A stretch of 64,000 bases of DNA from Sphaerulina vaccinii (lineage: Eukaryota; Ascomycota; Dothideomycetes; Mycosphaerellales; Mycosphaerellaceae): positions 496,001 to 560,000 of the forward strand of contig JAKUDP010000005.1 of assembly GCA_022570795.1 (NCBI GenBank), in the 5' to 3' direction. The position numbers were made by a program, and so were the translations under genes. Numbering within the stretch: position 1 is the stretch's first letter; every line of letters starts with the position of its first letter. Shown piece after piece: positions 31,131 through 42,520 of this stretch. The notes under the pieces are model-generated. The model was not told where the DNA came from and did no database searches. It worked only from the letters and a program-made list of their open reading frames with translations.

Positions 31131-32110
31131 TCGCTCAGTTGAGGAACGGTTGGAGCAGATAAGCTAAAGGTGAACTAATTCGTTTTGCAAGAAAATCATA
31201 CTGAACATGGAGGAAAGGCCGCAGCGCTCGCCAAAGTATTTGTGCCATCTTCTAAGTGGCTTGAGTGATTACCTGCCGCGATAGCACGATGCAGATGATA
31301 TGACCGGCCCAAAACTGTGCGAGACCACACTCCAGTCGACATATGCCGTGGCATGGAAGAAGGCCAATGTTATTCTTGCATGGCAATCCACCTGCAGCGT
31401 TAATAGCTCACCTTCTGCAAAAGGAGGAACCGCGTGGTGGTTCCTAGCTGGCGAGTAGAGTCAGTACACATTGAATCGCATAAGTGGTCGTCCTGCGTTG
31501 CATAGCAGCGCCTTTACTGGCTCACATCTGCTGAATTTGTTTGGAGACTTTTCAGGAAGCACGTTTGTCCTACCGTACCATCCCTTGATGTTCATAATCG
31601 CTACCGAATGCTTCTATTGGTAGGATGCCAGAGTCCGTATCCGCCGCGGTGTAAACTCCGAAGTGTTGATGTTAGATAAGCAGTAGTCACAAGATAAGGT
31701 CGGTTGGAGAGATCTGGCTGGTTCCCTGCGAGCGGGGCTGCAAGGATATCGTAGTGTACCTCCACTTCCGTTGAGTGTGGTGTACATTGCTAAGTCCACC
31801 GGGTGAGCTGATGTGACCGATGCCATTGGATGAACCATGTAGGAGGAGCGAGCGTGACTGAAAAGCGTTACTCCGGCCACCATTTTACTCTTCCCGGTTT
31901 TCGAAAACTGGAAAACCTACTACCGCGCTACAGGTTTTCTGTTTCCATTCGTGCACCGCCACAGGCCGTGAGGCCGCTGCCACAGTAGTCGTGCAGCATT
32001 TCCCGTCTTTCGAAAGCTGAATAGTACGCCGGCAGAAAGTGAATGGCGGCTGCGGCGCTGACTCCGTAAGCGACCTCCAGAAACGAACTGTGAACCCTGC
32101 AGGAAACACT
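31131..32110. other. No gene recognised
   Basis: This lies between the BTB relic and the DUF3638 relic. The minus-strand ORF at 31614-31883 has no recognisable content. Confidence 0.35.
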
Positions 32111-32122
32111 CGAGTCAAGTGC

Positions 32123-33096
32123 AAGGCCAGGAATTCGGAGTTCGGTTACAGAGTATCAGGCTTCCGTGCCTATATCACCAGCACTCTGTACCAATGCATG
32201 TCCGAAGGAGGTGTCCTTTTGGTACAGTCTGAGCATATTCTGTCCTTCCAGCTCATGGCTGTAGAATGCTATATCACAGGCAAGCACGACATCGCGAGGG
32301 AGCTCACATCCACGGAAGACTTCCTCGACCGTCACTCCCGTGATATCGTCGACGAGAGCGACGAGAACTTCTCGGTCCGGTTTGAGCTCATCTACACCAT
32401 GGGCACCCAGCGGCCCATCGAGCTGAGCCCGGGAAGGTGGCTCTTGATGCAGCAAGTACTCGATCTTGTGAGACTGCTGGTCGGTCACCTACTCGCCTCG
32501 CTGTGCCACATCGCGCAAAGGACTGCCCGTCTCCTCGCTCTGAGTTCAGTCATCCAGATGTAGTCATTGTCCTCACGTCCCTCTCTTACTACTACGGCGG
32601 GCTGTCGGACGATGACCTCTTCGATGCGATGGGACATCTCATGAAATCCGATCAGTCTGATATTGAGTATCAGACCTGGATCCGGGACGCTCACGGCTTG
32701 CCTGCTGCGTATCAACAACTACAGGGCATCAACCTTAAGGATCGCTTGCAGTGCAGGTCAGATATATTCCCAGCGCTGCGCTATGCGAAGACTGTTGTCG
32801 ATTACTTCCTCTCGCACATGGTGTTCCCGAAGGAGATGAAGGAGTTCCCGCAGAAGCTCTCTGCGTCTGGCTGGGATCTAGGAAAACGCAAGACGCTGCC
32901 CGTGACGGGATTCTCTGGCACTAACGATTCTCGCTGCCTGCTACCGATCGACGTTGATCATCTCGATCTGCCTGAACAGAAACACACCAACGCTCTAGTG
33001 CTGCACTACATCTTGCAACCCGAGAATAGGCTCGTACTCATGGACCTGCCGGTGCCACACATTTCGGATGCCGAGCACCTGATTCGGCTCGGCTGA
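32123..33096 (+). pseudogene. Internally deleted fragment of the giant DUF3638/DUF3645 protein
   Basis: Two blocks typical of a roughly 3000-residue fungal protein (annotated as DUF3638/DUF3645, predicted ubiquitin-related hydrolase) are recognised. Block 1 (about 32150-32475) has GGVLLVQSEHILSFQLM, SRDIVDESDENFSVRFEL and YTMGTQRPIELSP. Block 2 (about 32490-33090) has SPRSEFSHPDVV, SYYYGGLSDDDL, KSDQSDIEYQTW, INLKDRLQC, VFPKEMKEFPQKLSASGWD, TGFSGTNDSR and LPEQKHTNALVL. The blocks are in different frames and meet near 32480, where several hundred bases of the normal gene appear to be missing. The fragment starts and ends abruptly. It is a relic of a multi-kilobase gene. Confidence 0.82.
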
Positions 33097-34725
33097 CACA
33101 GTGGAGGTACAAGTTGTGTCCGAGGACTCACTGGTGCAGAAGTCTACAAACGACTATAAGTTTGAGCCGGTCCAGCATCTGAGTATTACGCTGTTGCAGA
33201 CGGCGGCAGATAAGCAGCAAGAGGAGTTACGATCAGCAGAGGCGTTATTGCACAACAAGGATGACAAGGTGACTCCCATACATTGCTTTGAGGGAACGAA
33301 CGAACTCGTACCATGGGTGGAGGAATGGATGAAGATGCCTTCCGGCGAGAATGAGATTTGCTTGGAGTTACCTCTCGCCCGGAACTTATTAGTTGAGCAA
33401 CATGGTCGCCTCTCTCGCCTCTGGCTCCTTTGTTAATAACTATCTCGCAAGGCTAGCCCTCTCCTTAGGCTTCTTACTTACTAACTATCCGAATTAGGTA
33501 AGGTAGCTCTACTCTTAAAGCCTAAGGATAAGCGTCTAGTAACAATCCGCAAAAAGCTTGGTGTGAGATCGTTAAATCGAGCGCTAAGACAACGTTCTTT
33601 CTTAAATAACATAGCAACGACTACGATATCGTCGAATGTTTGTAGTTAGAAACGTAGCACGTAGTCTGAAGTATATTACTCTACGTACCAAAGCAAATGC
33701 TTCTTACCGTTTTGTGCAGAAAGTGCAACATTTTCTAACTCAAACATCTGCGTTGCGTTCTAGGTGTCAGCCTGTGAGTTCATAGTGAAGGTGTGGGTGA
33801 TGGTCCGGGTCGGAACGCACGTCTTTCGGTGCGTTACAGCGCTCCCACGTGGTGTGCGGCCATGCTCGTCGCGATGGCAGACCGGTGACGAGCAGGGCGC
33901 GCGCGGATCCGAAAACCAGAAACCGAATACAGGAGTTCGGATAGGGTGTTTGAGTTCACGGCCCGGGAGCGAGATCCAGCCCCGAGGTGTACGGCCCCGC
34001 GGCGGACATTCGCGCAGCACGGGAAGCGATAAGTGAGATAATAGAATAATCATACAGCTGATACAACCACACGCGACCGACTACAAAGTCTCCCAACTGC
34101 TCACCATGTTTCATCCACTCGATGACACCAGCAGTCCCAAAACTACCTCGAAGAAGCCACGCCATGGATTCGAAAGGTCATTTGCGGACTCTTGCGCAAG
34201 GTCTGCTTGTCGTCTCGTTGTGGTCGACTTTTTGCACCATCCAGCCTGAGTGGCGATATGAACAGCGGTATGTGATGCTGAAGCTTAGTCTACGTGTGAC
34301 ATTGCGGAGCTGACGCTCGAAGGTGGTATTTGCACGTACTGGACTCTCGGCTTTGTTGATCGTCGTGCAGCTGCCTCGATACTCTCAGCAGACGGCCATA
34401 TCCTCTGTATCTGTGTTCCACTCTTGGTTCACGAGGCAATGGTCCCGGCGTGGTGTTGCCAATGCGCGCTCGCCTCGTTTTCTAGGACCATTGTGGAGGT
34501 CTGTTGACTCTGTTCTGCAAGAACTGGTGCGGAAATATGGCCGTCGGTAAAACTGCAGCTGTCACGATTATCGCTACCACGGCCCCGTTCTCGTGCACAG
34601 GTGGGAATCGTCTTCGCCGAACTGATGACTCTTCGATCAATGTCTCGACCGTGTTATGACCAGTATCAAAGTGTTTACCTTCAGTCAGGCGCCCGGAGCG
34701 CGACCGTGTAGAGCTTGTTGTGTAG
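33097..34725. other. Mostly unrecognised sequence
   Basis: 33101-33436 (+) is an open frame without an ATG start and without recognised motifs. 33440-33760 is AT-richer, and 33764-34050 is strikingly GC-rich and open on both strands, which makes coding claims unreliable. 34146-34315 (+) has a hydrophobic stretch next to a good GTATGT donor and a GCTGAC branch, but no sensible exon join. Confidence 0.35.
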
Positions 34726-35163
34726 CTGCGGATCCGTCGAATTCTACTTGAACTGACCTCTACGTGCCGGCCCCTTGTCCTTCTGGTCTCTTCTGTATTT
34801 CTCCTCGCCGTCGCTGTCGCCGTATCCTTGCTGCATCTCTTCATCCTTGACAGCAGCGAGTTGCCTTGTGAGAAGCGCGCGGCGCGCGTGGTGGTATACT
34901 TGAAAGCATTCGTCTTCGGTATGCTAGGTTATGGCGTATTGATTGCAGCGCTTCTGGTTGCGTGGTGGACAGTCCACGAGTCGAGCAAGTTGCTGGCGAA
35001 AGCCGCGGCCATTGGTTCTGCTACGCGGTGCTCTCGTCGAGAACGGCGGCGACAATCCTGTCGAGATGGTTTTTCGAGGACAGTAGCCTCGCGCATCGGC
35101 TCGCGCTTGGCCACCGAAAACCTGAGGGGAGAGGGAATGAGCCAGGATGCGATAAAGATGTGA
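34726..35163 (+). other. Open frame with two membrane segments, no start codon
   Basis: The frame is open from just after a TAG at 34723-34725 to a stop at 35163. It encodes a hydrophobic run (VSSVFLLAVAVAV) and a second one (FGMLGYGVLIAALLVAWW), then a basic tail. The next upstream frame suggests the coding sequence once continued across the TAG. It could be a decayed membrane protein or an internal exon; the family is not recognised. Confidence 0.3.
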
Positions 35164-35239
35164 AGACTCGCCGCTAGCAGGTCCGACTTCCCGAGCGGGG
35201 TCGCCACACGTCAGGTTCAATTCTTCGAGTCAGGCGCTG

Positions 35240-36697
35240 ATGTTGATTTACCAATTAACTACAAACCTGCCCGATATGCAGCACAATCTAACGAGGGCAG
35301 TGGGTGCATCGCCTTTCCCATTTCTCCACCTCCTCGAGCAGCTGAAACGAACAGCTCGAAGGGGTTGGGTCATTCGAGGCATTGCTTCACCTGAAAGTGT
35401 CAGCGATCATATGTACCGCATGGCTCTTATGGTGATGATGACACCAGGAGTATGTCAAGACGCGACAGATAGTAGCGCCCACACTGATCACGATCCAGAT
35501 CAACGAGGGGATACGAGCACACGCAGTGAAAATGGCCTTGGTGCATGATCTCGCTGAAGCCGTTGTAGGCGACATCACTCCTTCGGACGGCATATCTAAA
35601 GGTAAAATTGATCACCTATTGGAAAATTCGGGACTAATCTATAAATTGCAGAGCAGAAACACATCCGAGAACGGCTCGCCTTCCAGTACCTCTCATGCCT
35701 CGCGAAACCCGTAAATCCGGCATTTGCCGACGAGATCATGGCCCTTTGGTGTGAATATGAGGAAGGAGAAAGCGAGGCTGCTCATTTAGTCCACGCCGTC
35801 GATGCCTTAGAGTGCATGACCCAAGCAACGGAATACGAAGAGCGTTCGCGGCGAAAGGCAGACTTGACGGAATTCATGGGACTGGAAAAAAAGGCCAGAG
35901 GAACGGAACTCGATGACTGGATTGATCATCTCAAGCAAGAAAGAGACTCTGTCTGGGCGCGAGGGACAGACAATATGTTGGTACTATACGTGCTTGGTAT
36001 GTTACTGGAATTAGTAACTGATGGAAGTTAGGCTGACACTTCGATAGGAGGGCCCGGTGTTGGCAAAGGCACCCAGTGTGCCAAAATCGCTCGAGACTTC
36101 AAGGGAGTGCATATATCAGTCGGAGATCTTCTCCGCGAGGAAGCAAACTCGAAGTCATCCGTATTTGCAGAGTTCATAAACGAGAGCATCCGCAATTCAG
36201 TGATAATGCCGGCGGAATTGACGATAAAACTGTTGCAGAACAGGATTGATGACGCTCGGAGCAAAGGGAAGCGTATGTTCATCATCGACGGATTCCCGCG
36301 AAGTCTTGAACAAGCCCAGGCATTCGAGGAAAAGGTATTCAACCCCGACTACAAGCCTGCGTAGCACGACTAACTTCGTAAGATCCACGACTCGAACATC
36401 ACTCTCTTTCTGCAGTGCTCAGAAGCAACAATGCTCGAACGTTTAGAGAGGCGCGCGACAACTTCAGGTCGGATCGATGACAATCCCAACTCCATTCTTA
36501 AACGTCTGCAGACATTTTCAAGCGAGAACTCGAAGGTGGAGGACTATCTCCGGAAACATGGAAAGTTCTATGAAGTCAGTCGCTCGTGACTAATATTTCG
36601 CATCGCAATTTACTGACGCCCTGTCCAGGTTGAGGCTAGCAAAAGCGTTGAGGAGGTCTATTCCACCGTTAAAAGCATAGTCGACAAAACGATCTGA
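35240..36697 (+). CDS. HD-domain nucleotidase fused to UMP/CMP-type (adenylate-kinase family) kinase
   Basis: Six exons are proposed: 35240-35449, 35499-35601, 35652-35996, 36048-36334, 36383-36574 and 36629-36697. All have GT...AG introns of 48-54 bases, and the phases close to 401 residues. Residues 1 to about 205 are an HD-domain protein of the YfbR/HDDC2 (5'-deoxynucleotidase) type: FLHLLEQLKRT, SVSDHMYRMA (first metal His), VHDLAEAVVGDITPSDGISK (HD dyad) and a helical C-part. Residues about 210-401 are an NMP kinase: P-loop GGPGVGKGTQ, HISVGDLLREE, FIIDGFPRSLEQAQAFE, LQCSEATMLERL, SGRIDDN and C-terminal ASKSVEEVY. The phase-1 intron at 35997-36047 falls exactly at the strand leading into the P-loop, so the fusion depends on that splice. 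Metal and nucleotide motifs of both halves are intact. Confidence 0.82.
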
Positions 36698-36704
36698 TCG
36701 TTCC

Positions 36705-37636
36705 CTACGTACATGCACTCAAGATTGCCAGCTTCTCCGCAGATGCAAGTTCGGTTTGTTCAAAAAGCAGACGACTAAAGCGTCCATCCAGACTGCTCTC
36801 CTCGCTCTCATCGTAGATGCAGCGCTGCTTTCCATCGAGCTCCGTCTCCAGGTGCAACCTTATAACGCTCGGGGGCTCGCCAGCACATCGCATGTGCATT
36901 AGTAACAAGTTGGCGAGGTGGAAATTCTTTTCAATCAACGTCTCTGGTTGAACAGGATGGCGCCACTTGTAACGCTGGACATCGTTAGCATGGATTTGGC
37001 TCTGTTTTTTGACCTATCATACCTGTTCGCGTCGTTTTCTCCAGTACATCAGCCGCCAAGTATCTCTCTCAAGCACGTTAAGGATGAAGAGTACTACTGC
37101 AAATACTATCGCTCGACTGTCCGAACGGCGTTTTCGAAGTTCCCGTTACACGGCCTTCAGGAGCTTTTCTTCTGTCGCAGCAATGTATGATTCCAGGATC
37201 CGATCCAGTTGGTTTTGCAGCACTCGTGGGGCTGGAACAGATCCAAGCAGAGGGCAATCAACATCCTCTACCATGCACATACCTGAAACTTCCTCGCCTG
37301 TGATTGCCCACCCTTTCATCAAAAGACGGGTAGCGGTCCAAAGGCCAAGAGTGAGATTGACAATGTCATCCTAATGATATCTATTAGTCCTGCAAGTAAG
37401 CAATTTGGGTCGGGTATTCCAACATCGAAGTGTGCTCCAGCTGATCTTGTTACTAGTCCGATATAGTCTGACTGTCCGGCATCACTCTGTACGTAGAGTG
37501 CGGTGCATTGTGAGATGTAGTCGTCTAGATTCGTGCTGGGATCCTCCAACCCAAACGCCGATGTTCTGATTGCACGCCATCCCTCTTTGGCTTTCCAGAA
37601 CACATTGGTTTCGTCCGCGAAAGCAGAGGAGGCCAA
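36705..37636 (-). pseudogene. Zn(II)2Cys6 family 1 copy 2, 5' half missing
   Basis: The 3' part of a regulator homologous to 38819-40365 is present. It has DET-N-VFWKAKEGWRAI-RT-x-AFGL at about 37545-37620 and a PAPRVLQNQLDRI-like motif near 37205. The C-terminal segment is at 36705-36938, with a stop only 7 bases from that of the kinase gene, tail to tail. The zinc-cluster exons are absent because LINE-derived sequence begins at about 37637. It cannot encode a DNA-binding protein. Confidence 0.65.
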
Positions 37637-38776
37637 TTCTTATGCCTCCGCTTACTATGGACGAAGTCGAACAGAGTGTGTTCGCAGCCTAGTCGTGGAA
37701 AGCAGCAGGCGAAGATGGGCTACTAGCGGTAGTATGGAAACAGGTGTGGCTAGCCGTAAAGGAGAGGGTTTCAATACTCTTTCAAACGTCGCTAGGAGAG
37801 GGAGTACTGCCGGCCCAATAGAAGACAGCCAAGATTATCCTACTAAAGAAACCTGACAAGGGCGACTATATAGTTGCAACGGCATGGCAACCTATCTCGC
37901 TGCTCTCTACGCTTGGCAAAGCCCTCGAAGCAGTAGTAGCGGAAGGATATCGCATGCAGCCGAAACCGCAGGCCTCCTACTAACAAACCACTCTGGAGCT
38001 CGGAAGAGACGATCAGCAGTGCAGGCACTCATCCTACTACAGGAACATATCACAGGCAGGTCCTTAGCCTAATCAGCTTCGACGTAAAAGGTGCATATAA
38101 TGGAGTGTGTAAGGAAAGACTGCTATAGCGACTCCAAGCAAGGGGCATCCCCGCAATGCTAGTAAAATGAATTGACGCCCTCTGCTCGGACCGGTTGGCT
38201 ACAATCGTAGTTGATGGTTATGCATCGGAACGACAAATGCTACAACAAGCAGGATTGCCGCAGGGGTCGCCACTATCACCGGTCCTGTTCCTCTTCTTTA
38301 ATGCGGACCTAGTCCAGTGCAAGATCGATAGTAACGGCGGTGCTATAGCATTTGTGGACGACTACACAGCGTGGGTCACAGGCCCCTCTGCAGAAGCAAA
38401 CCAAGGCAGAATCCAAGCGATTGTCAACCAAGCGATAGAGTGGGAAAGAAGAAGCGGTGCCACCTTTGAAGGTGACAAGGCAGCACTTATCCACTTTACG
38501 CGAACACCGTGCCGAAGCAGCGCCCAACCAGATATAATAATAGGACAAGAAGTAGAGCCCGTCACTAGCACAAAGACCCTGGAGTGGTTATGGACGCCGA
38601 ACTTCGATTTCGACAGCATATCGCAAGAGCGGCTTCGAGAAGCCTCACTGCTGCGATCAATGGCACTTAAAACGACTACGAGGGCTATCACCATCTACCG
38701 CCCGCAGACTGTTCGAGACAACGGTGGCGCCAGTAGTCGACTACGTATCGCCTGTATGGATGCACAAGTGTAAAGG
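37637..38776 (+). mobile_element. LINE (Tad-like non-LTR retrotransposon) reverse-transcriptase relic
   Basis: The plus strand carries reverse-transcriptase blocks. AGEDGL...VVWKQVW and KKPDKGDY...WQPISLLSTLGKALE come first, followed by the motif A region ISFDVKGAYNGV. Motif B is GLPQGSPLSPVLF and motif C is AFVDDYTAW. Several stops interrupt it (Trp to TAG, CAG to TAG) and at least one frameshift. The endonuclease is missing at the 5' end and no poly-A tail is visible. The longest open part is 38195-38773. Confidence 0.8.
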
Positions 38777-38827
38777 GCAGAGGAGGTGTATTCTTCCCTT
38801 AAAGCAGTAGTAGAGAAACTAGTCTGA
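38777..38827 (+). pseudogene. Remnant of a second kinase gene: last 17 codons only
   Basis: A 17-codon segment ends in TGA and aligns without gaps to the last 17 codons of the fusion gene (36647-36697). 35 of 51 bases are identical, and AEEVYSSLKAVVEKLV lies opposite VEEVYSTVKSIVDKTI. It abuts the LINE relic on the left and overlaps the stop of the regulator on the right, reproducing the tail-to-tail layout at 36697/36705. It proves that the kinase end and the regulator were duplicated together. Confidence 0.78.
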
Positions 38828-40365
38828 TAGTTCTGATGCACACGCACTTGAGAGGGCGCGGTCTTCTGCAGAGGCTAGCTTGCTTGGGTCCAATAGTAGA
38901 GCACCCAGATATCCGTCTAAGCTGCTCCTGTCGATTTCATCATACTCGTGGTTCCTCTGACACTCTAATTGCCCTCTTAGATGCGTGCTCATTGCTGCAG
39001 AGAGCCCGCCTGCACATCTCACATGCGTCAGTAACAGGTTGGCGAGGTGGAGATTACTTTCAATTAGGGTCTCCGGTCGAGAAGGATGGCGCCATTTGTA
39101 CCGCTAAAGACTATTAGTACATGGTTAACCTGACCAACAGGCGGACGACTTACCACTCCAGGTCTTTTCTTCCAATACATAAGCCGCCATGTATCTCTTT
39201 CTAGCACGTGGAAAATGCATATCACCGCTGCAGATATGACATCCCGACTATCCGGATGGCATTCTCGAAGTTCGCGTTGTATTGACTTCAGAAGTTTTCT
39301 TTCTTGTATAACAATATAGGACTCCAGATTTCGATCCAGTTGGTTTTGTAGCACTCGCGGAGCAGGTATAGATCCGTGCAAAGGACACTCCATGTCATTT
39401 ACTTCGGGCATCTCCAAAGTTTCCTCAGCTGTAAGGGTCCATCCTTCTATCAGAAGTTGGTTTGCGGTACACAGACCTAGAGCTAGCTGGATGATTTCAC
39501 CCTACTCATATTAGTCTTGACTTCAGCGAGCTTATAGATTCTGGAGTTTCAAACCTGTGACTGCGTTCCTACTGCTCCCAAGATCTGTCCAACAAATCCT
39601 AGGCGTTTGATACCACCTTGAGTAGCGCATTGTGAGATATAGTCGCTCATGTCCGTGATAGGATCTTTCAACCCGAACGCCGTTGTGTCGATAGCCCGCC
39701 ATCCCTCGGTGGCCTTCCAGAAAATTTTGGTTTCGTCATGTAAGTCTGTGTCGAATGCACGGCATTGCGTAGTAAAACTTGGACCATCCTTGAAGTGTCT
39801 AAGCTTGACGGGCTTCGGGAAATCCTTCCACGAAAGGTGTCGCCATGCTAGCTTTTTACCGTATGACTTATCTTCCCCTTAGAGCTATTAGCGCTTCCAT
39901 TATTTTCTTATACTGGCAATCATCATACATTTTCGGAATACTGCCGCATTGGCAAAGCGTTCTCGAACACAGACCTGCGATGGCAGCTGGGACTTCGAGC
40001 AATTCGTACATAAGTTGCCCAGGCCTTCACACTATGCACCGTAAGCAGAAGCTCGTGAAGATTTGCGATCTTATGTTATCATCGTCACCAACCTTCCTCT
40101 TCCTCAGCCAGCAACTAGCACACGCCACATTTTGTCGCGACCTCTTTGATTGTTGTTCAGGTGGCGATAGGACACTCGATTTGCGTTTAATCCTCGGTGC
40201 TTGTGCAACAAGGCAGTTGCTAAGCTTAGGTGTATCGGTCGCTTGGTTCAGCAGCGAAGTCCATCTTGAGAGCTCCGTCGAATTCAGTTGGTCTTCAGAA
40301 CTTCCTGGAGGCAAAGTTACAGGGTCGAAGCCGAAATCCGCTACGTTGAAGCCAGCAGAGCCCAT
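38819..40365 (-). CDS. Zn(II)2Cys6 regulator, family 1 copy 3
   Basis: Exon 1 is 40093-40365 (ATG at 40365, 91 codons) and ends at C-x2-C-W-L-R-K-R-K. A 61-base intron (40032-40092) joins to exon 2, which supplies C-x6-C-x2-C-x9-C. Later exons contain KLRHFKDGP (about 39770-39800), DETKIFWKATEGWRAI (about 39680-39740), EGWTLTAEETLEM (about 39410-39460), PAPRVLQNQLDR (about 39330-39360), and a helical region with LERDTWRLMYW to the stop at 38819. Two or three more introns must exist whose borders I could not fix. It is probably the functional member of the pair, though not all splices are verified. A role in transcription is inferred. Confidence 0.65.
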
Positions 40366-40432
40366 CTGAAGATGGGTCTCCGCGATGTTGGTGAGCGGAA
40401 ACTATAGGTCGATCTAATCAGCCAAGACTGAC

Positions 40433-41495
40433 CTAGCACCACGTGCATTGGTTTTGTAGCGATGGAAGTTCTCGGCGCGCTTCACTTACGTTTATAGGGT
40501 ACATATCTCCAGTTGCCAAAATGGCTGGTGTATTCCGAGGATGTTGCGTGTCCCACGTGTCCCTCTGCGGGTGGCCTAGTAGGATGTGTTGGAGAGCGAG
40601 ATAAGCTGTATCACATATGTTGTGATTCCTCTTCCACGTATAGAGCTCTTCGTCCATGACTTGAATAATAAGGTCCGTCTAGGCTTCGTAGGGACTGTGA
40701 GGAGGCAGCCCTACTATAAGGACATATACACCCCTGGACTCCATTGTGCGTGGCGTGCATTAGCGTCTCCTTTCAACACGTTTTACACAAGGATCAATGG
40801 GATGGCAGGATACAAAAGGGTGGGGAGCGCAAGCGCATCCTGCGACAGAACGTCTTTTGCATAGATATTCTTCGCACGCTGGTGATGAAGTGCCTGCACA
40901 GCCTAAGTCAACCGATAACTTATTTGTTACCATGTCATGGTCGTGGGCCGGAACTTGGAAGCCTAGCGGTTAAGAAAGTGCCGTGCTATTTGCGGCTGGC
41001 GCGAACGGATTGTCCGATACGTGGGGGTGCGACGACCCGGTGGAAACTACCAAGGAAGCAGAATAATTACAGGCCCTTGCCATGTCCACCAGATTGGTAG
41101 TGACACCCTTTATTTCGGAGATAAGAAAAAGAGTACAAGGATGCTCAGTCGTCTTTACCAAACTTCGCAACAGTCGCTTCGCACAATGAGCAGTCTTTTC
41201 GGCAGCAGAGGTGAGCCGACCATCCGTCCGACCAATTGTTGTATATTTCAGTGCCTTTGTCCCAATGGACCTCGTCGTTTGCACTCCTAGCAATTCTCCA
41301 AAACCTTGTCCCGACATCCTTCCAAAACGCTCTTCTACAATCGGGCGCTACTGCTCGGAATTCAACCCACTTTGGTGTAAATTGGACATAGCGGTAGCCG
41401 TTGTGGAGCCGCATATCATATCGCACGTCTCCATTCTGAAGTTCGAGGCCGAGATCGTATCCTGAGGGAACTGTCATATCCGGTGGTTTGGTCAA
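40433..41495 (-). other. Possible degenerate regulator of family 1
   Basis: The minus-strand ORF 41145-41495 contains MRLHNGYRY...FRAV...FWKDVGTRFWRIA, loosely resembling the LRH-x-x-DGP...FWKATEGWRAI block of the family 1 regulators. ORF 40433-40657 contains HILLGHPQRDTW, resembling HVLERDTW near their C-terminus. No zinc cluster was found, and the parts are in different frames with stops between. It may be a fourth, badly decayed copy, or a chance resemblance. Confidence 0.35.
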
Positions 41496-42013
41496 GTAGC
41501 TCCATCGAACCTGCCCAGAATTGACCTTACGCTACGTGACATAAAGCAGGTGAGCTCCCATGCTCGTCGCCAACGGGAGCTGTGATGTTGATGCTCCATT
41601 ATCGGGCACGGTTCGTCTCTGGCCCATCATCTGCATCGATCACTTCGTCTAGTATAGTATTGCGTCGAGCACGAGAGATGAAATGGGCCCCAAGTGCCCT
41701 ATTTTCATCGCTATACGACATTTCTGCCGATGTATCGACGACGTTGGCACTTCGAGTCTCCATATGATGGTCCCCGATGGAGCTGGGTATGGCTGTGCAA
41801 ATCTGTGCAGAATTACTAAGTGAGGAACCCAATTTAGCGACACGGTGGGGTTCTTACCACAGAGCTAACGGTTGAGGTCAAGGACAGAGGAAGCTTGATC
41901 CGATATGGCATCGAAAGGTAGCTATGTACTGTGGGTAAAACCGAAGTTCCGCGAGGCATGCAGCGAGAGGATGCACACAGAGGCACAGTACGCGATCGGC
42001 AATCAGGATGCCG

Positions 42014-42346
42014 CACGCTCGATTGAGGGATCCTGCAGGCTGCGAGCAGGTAATGAAACAAACAACGTTTTTGCCGCACACTCGCGCGAGCGAGAACAAC
42101 CGCGAGCAACCAGTCGGCAAAAATGAGAAAGATTTGATGTTTCTCGCCAACCAGTCGGCAGCCAGGAAAATGTCTGCCGCACGCTCGGTTGAGTGATCCT
42201 GCACGCTGCGAGCAGGTAACGACACAAACAACGTTTTTGCCGCAAACTCGCGCGAGCGAGGGCAACGGCGAGCAACCAGTCGGCAAAAATGAGAAAGGCT
42301 TGATTTTTTCGCCAACCAGTTGGCAGCCAGGAAAATGTCTGCGACA
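42014..42346 (+). repeat. 166-bp tandem direct repeat, two copies plus a stub
   Basis: Copy 1 starts at 42014 and copy 2 at 42180, both with CACGCTCG-[AG]-TTGAG-x-GATCCTGCA; a third partial copy begins at about 42347. Copies differ at scattered bases. Each contains CTCGCGCGAGCGAG (palindromic core) and CAACCAGTCGGCA. It ends about 170 bases before the ATG of the regulator at 42521, so it may lie in its promoter. Confidence 0.88.
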
Positions 42347-42520
42347 CGCTCAACAAGATGAACAAGATGCACCTCACGGCGTCAATAGGGATTAACGTAT
42401 AAAACCTGAACGGATGATGAGATTCAGCAAGACCTTCTAGAGATATGTTCTGACGGCCCTGTTGCTGAGCACTCGAACTCCGCACGCCAACACATCGCAT
42501 CCCGTGGGTCGGACGGAACA

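Noticed and set aside
33764..34053. GC-rich ORFs on both strands (90 and 97 codons)
   Set aside because: High GC removes stop codons on both strands; there are no motifs and no supporting homology in the window.
35160..35240. B-box-like GGTTCAATTC near a possible tRNA
   Set aside because: No matching acceptor, D or anticodon stems were found in the preceding 75 bases.
37319..37856. Plus-strand 107-codon ORF spanning the regulator/LINE junction
   Set aside because: It is a chance frame over the boundary; the RT frame and the minus-strand regulator explain the sequence on either side.
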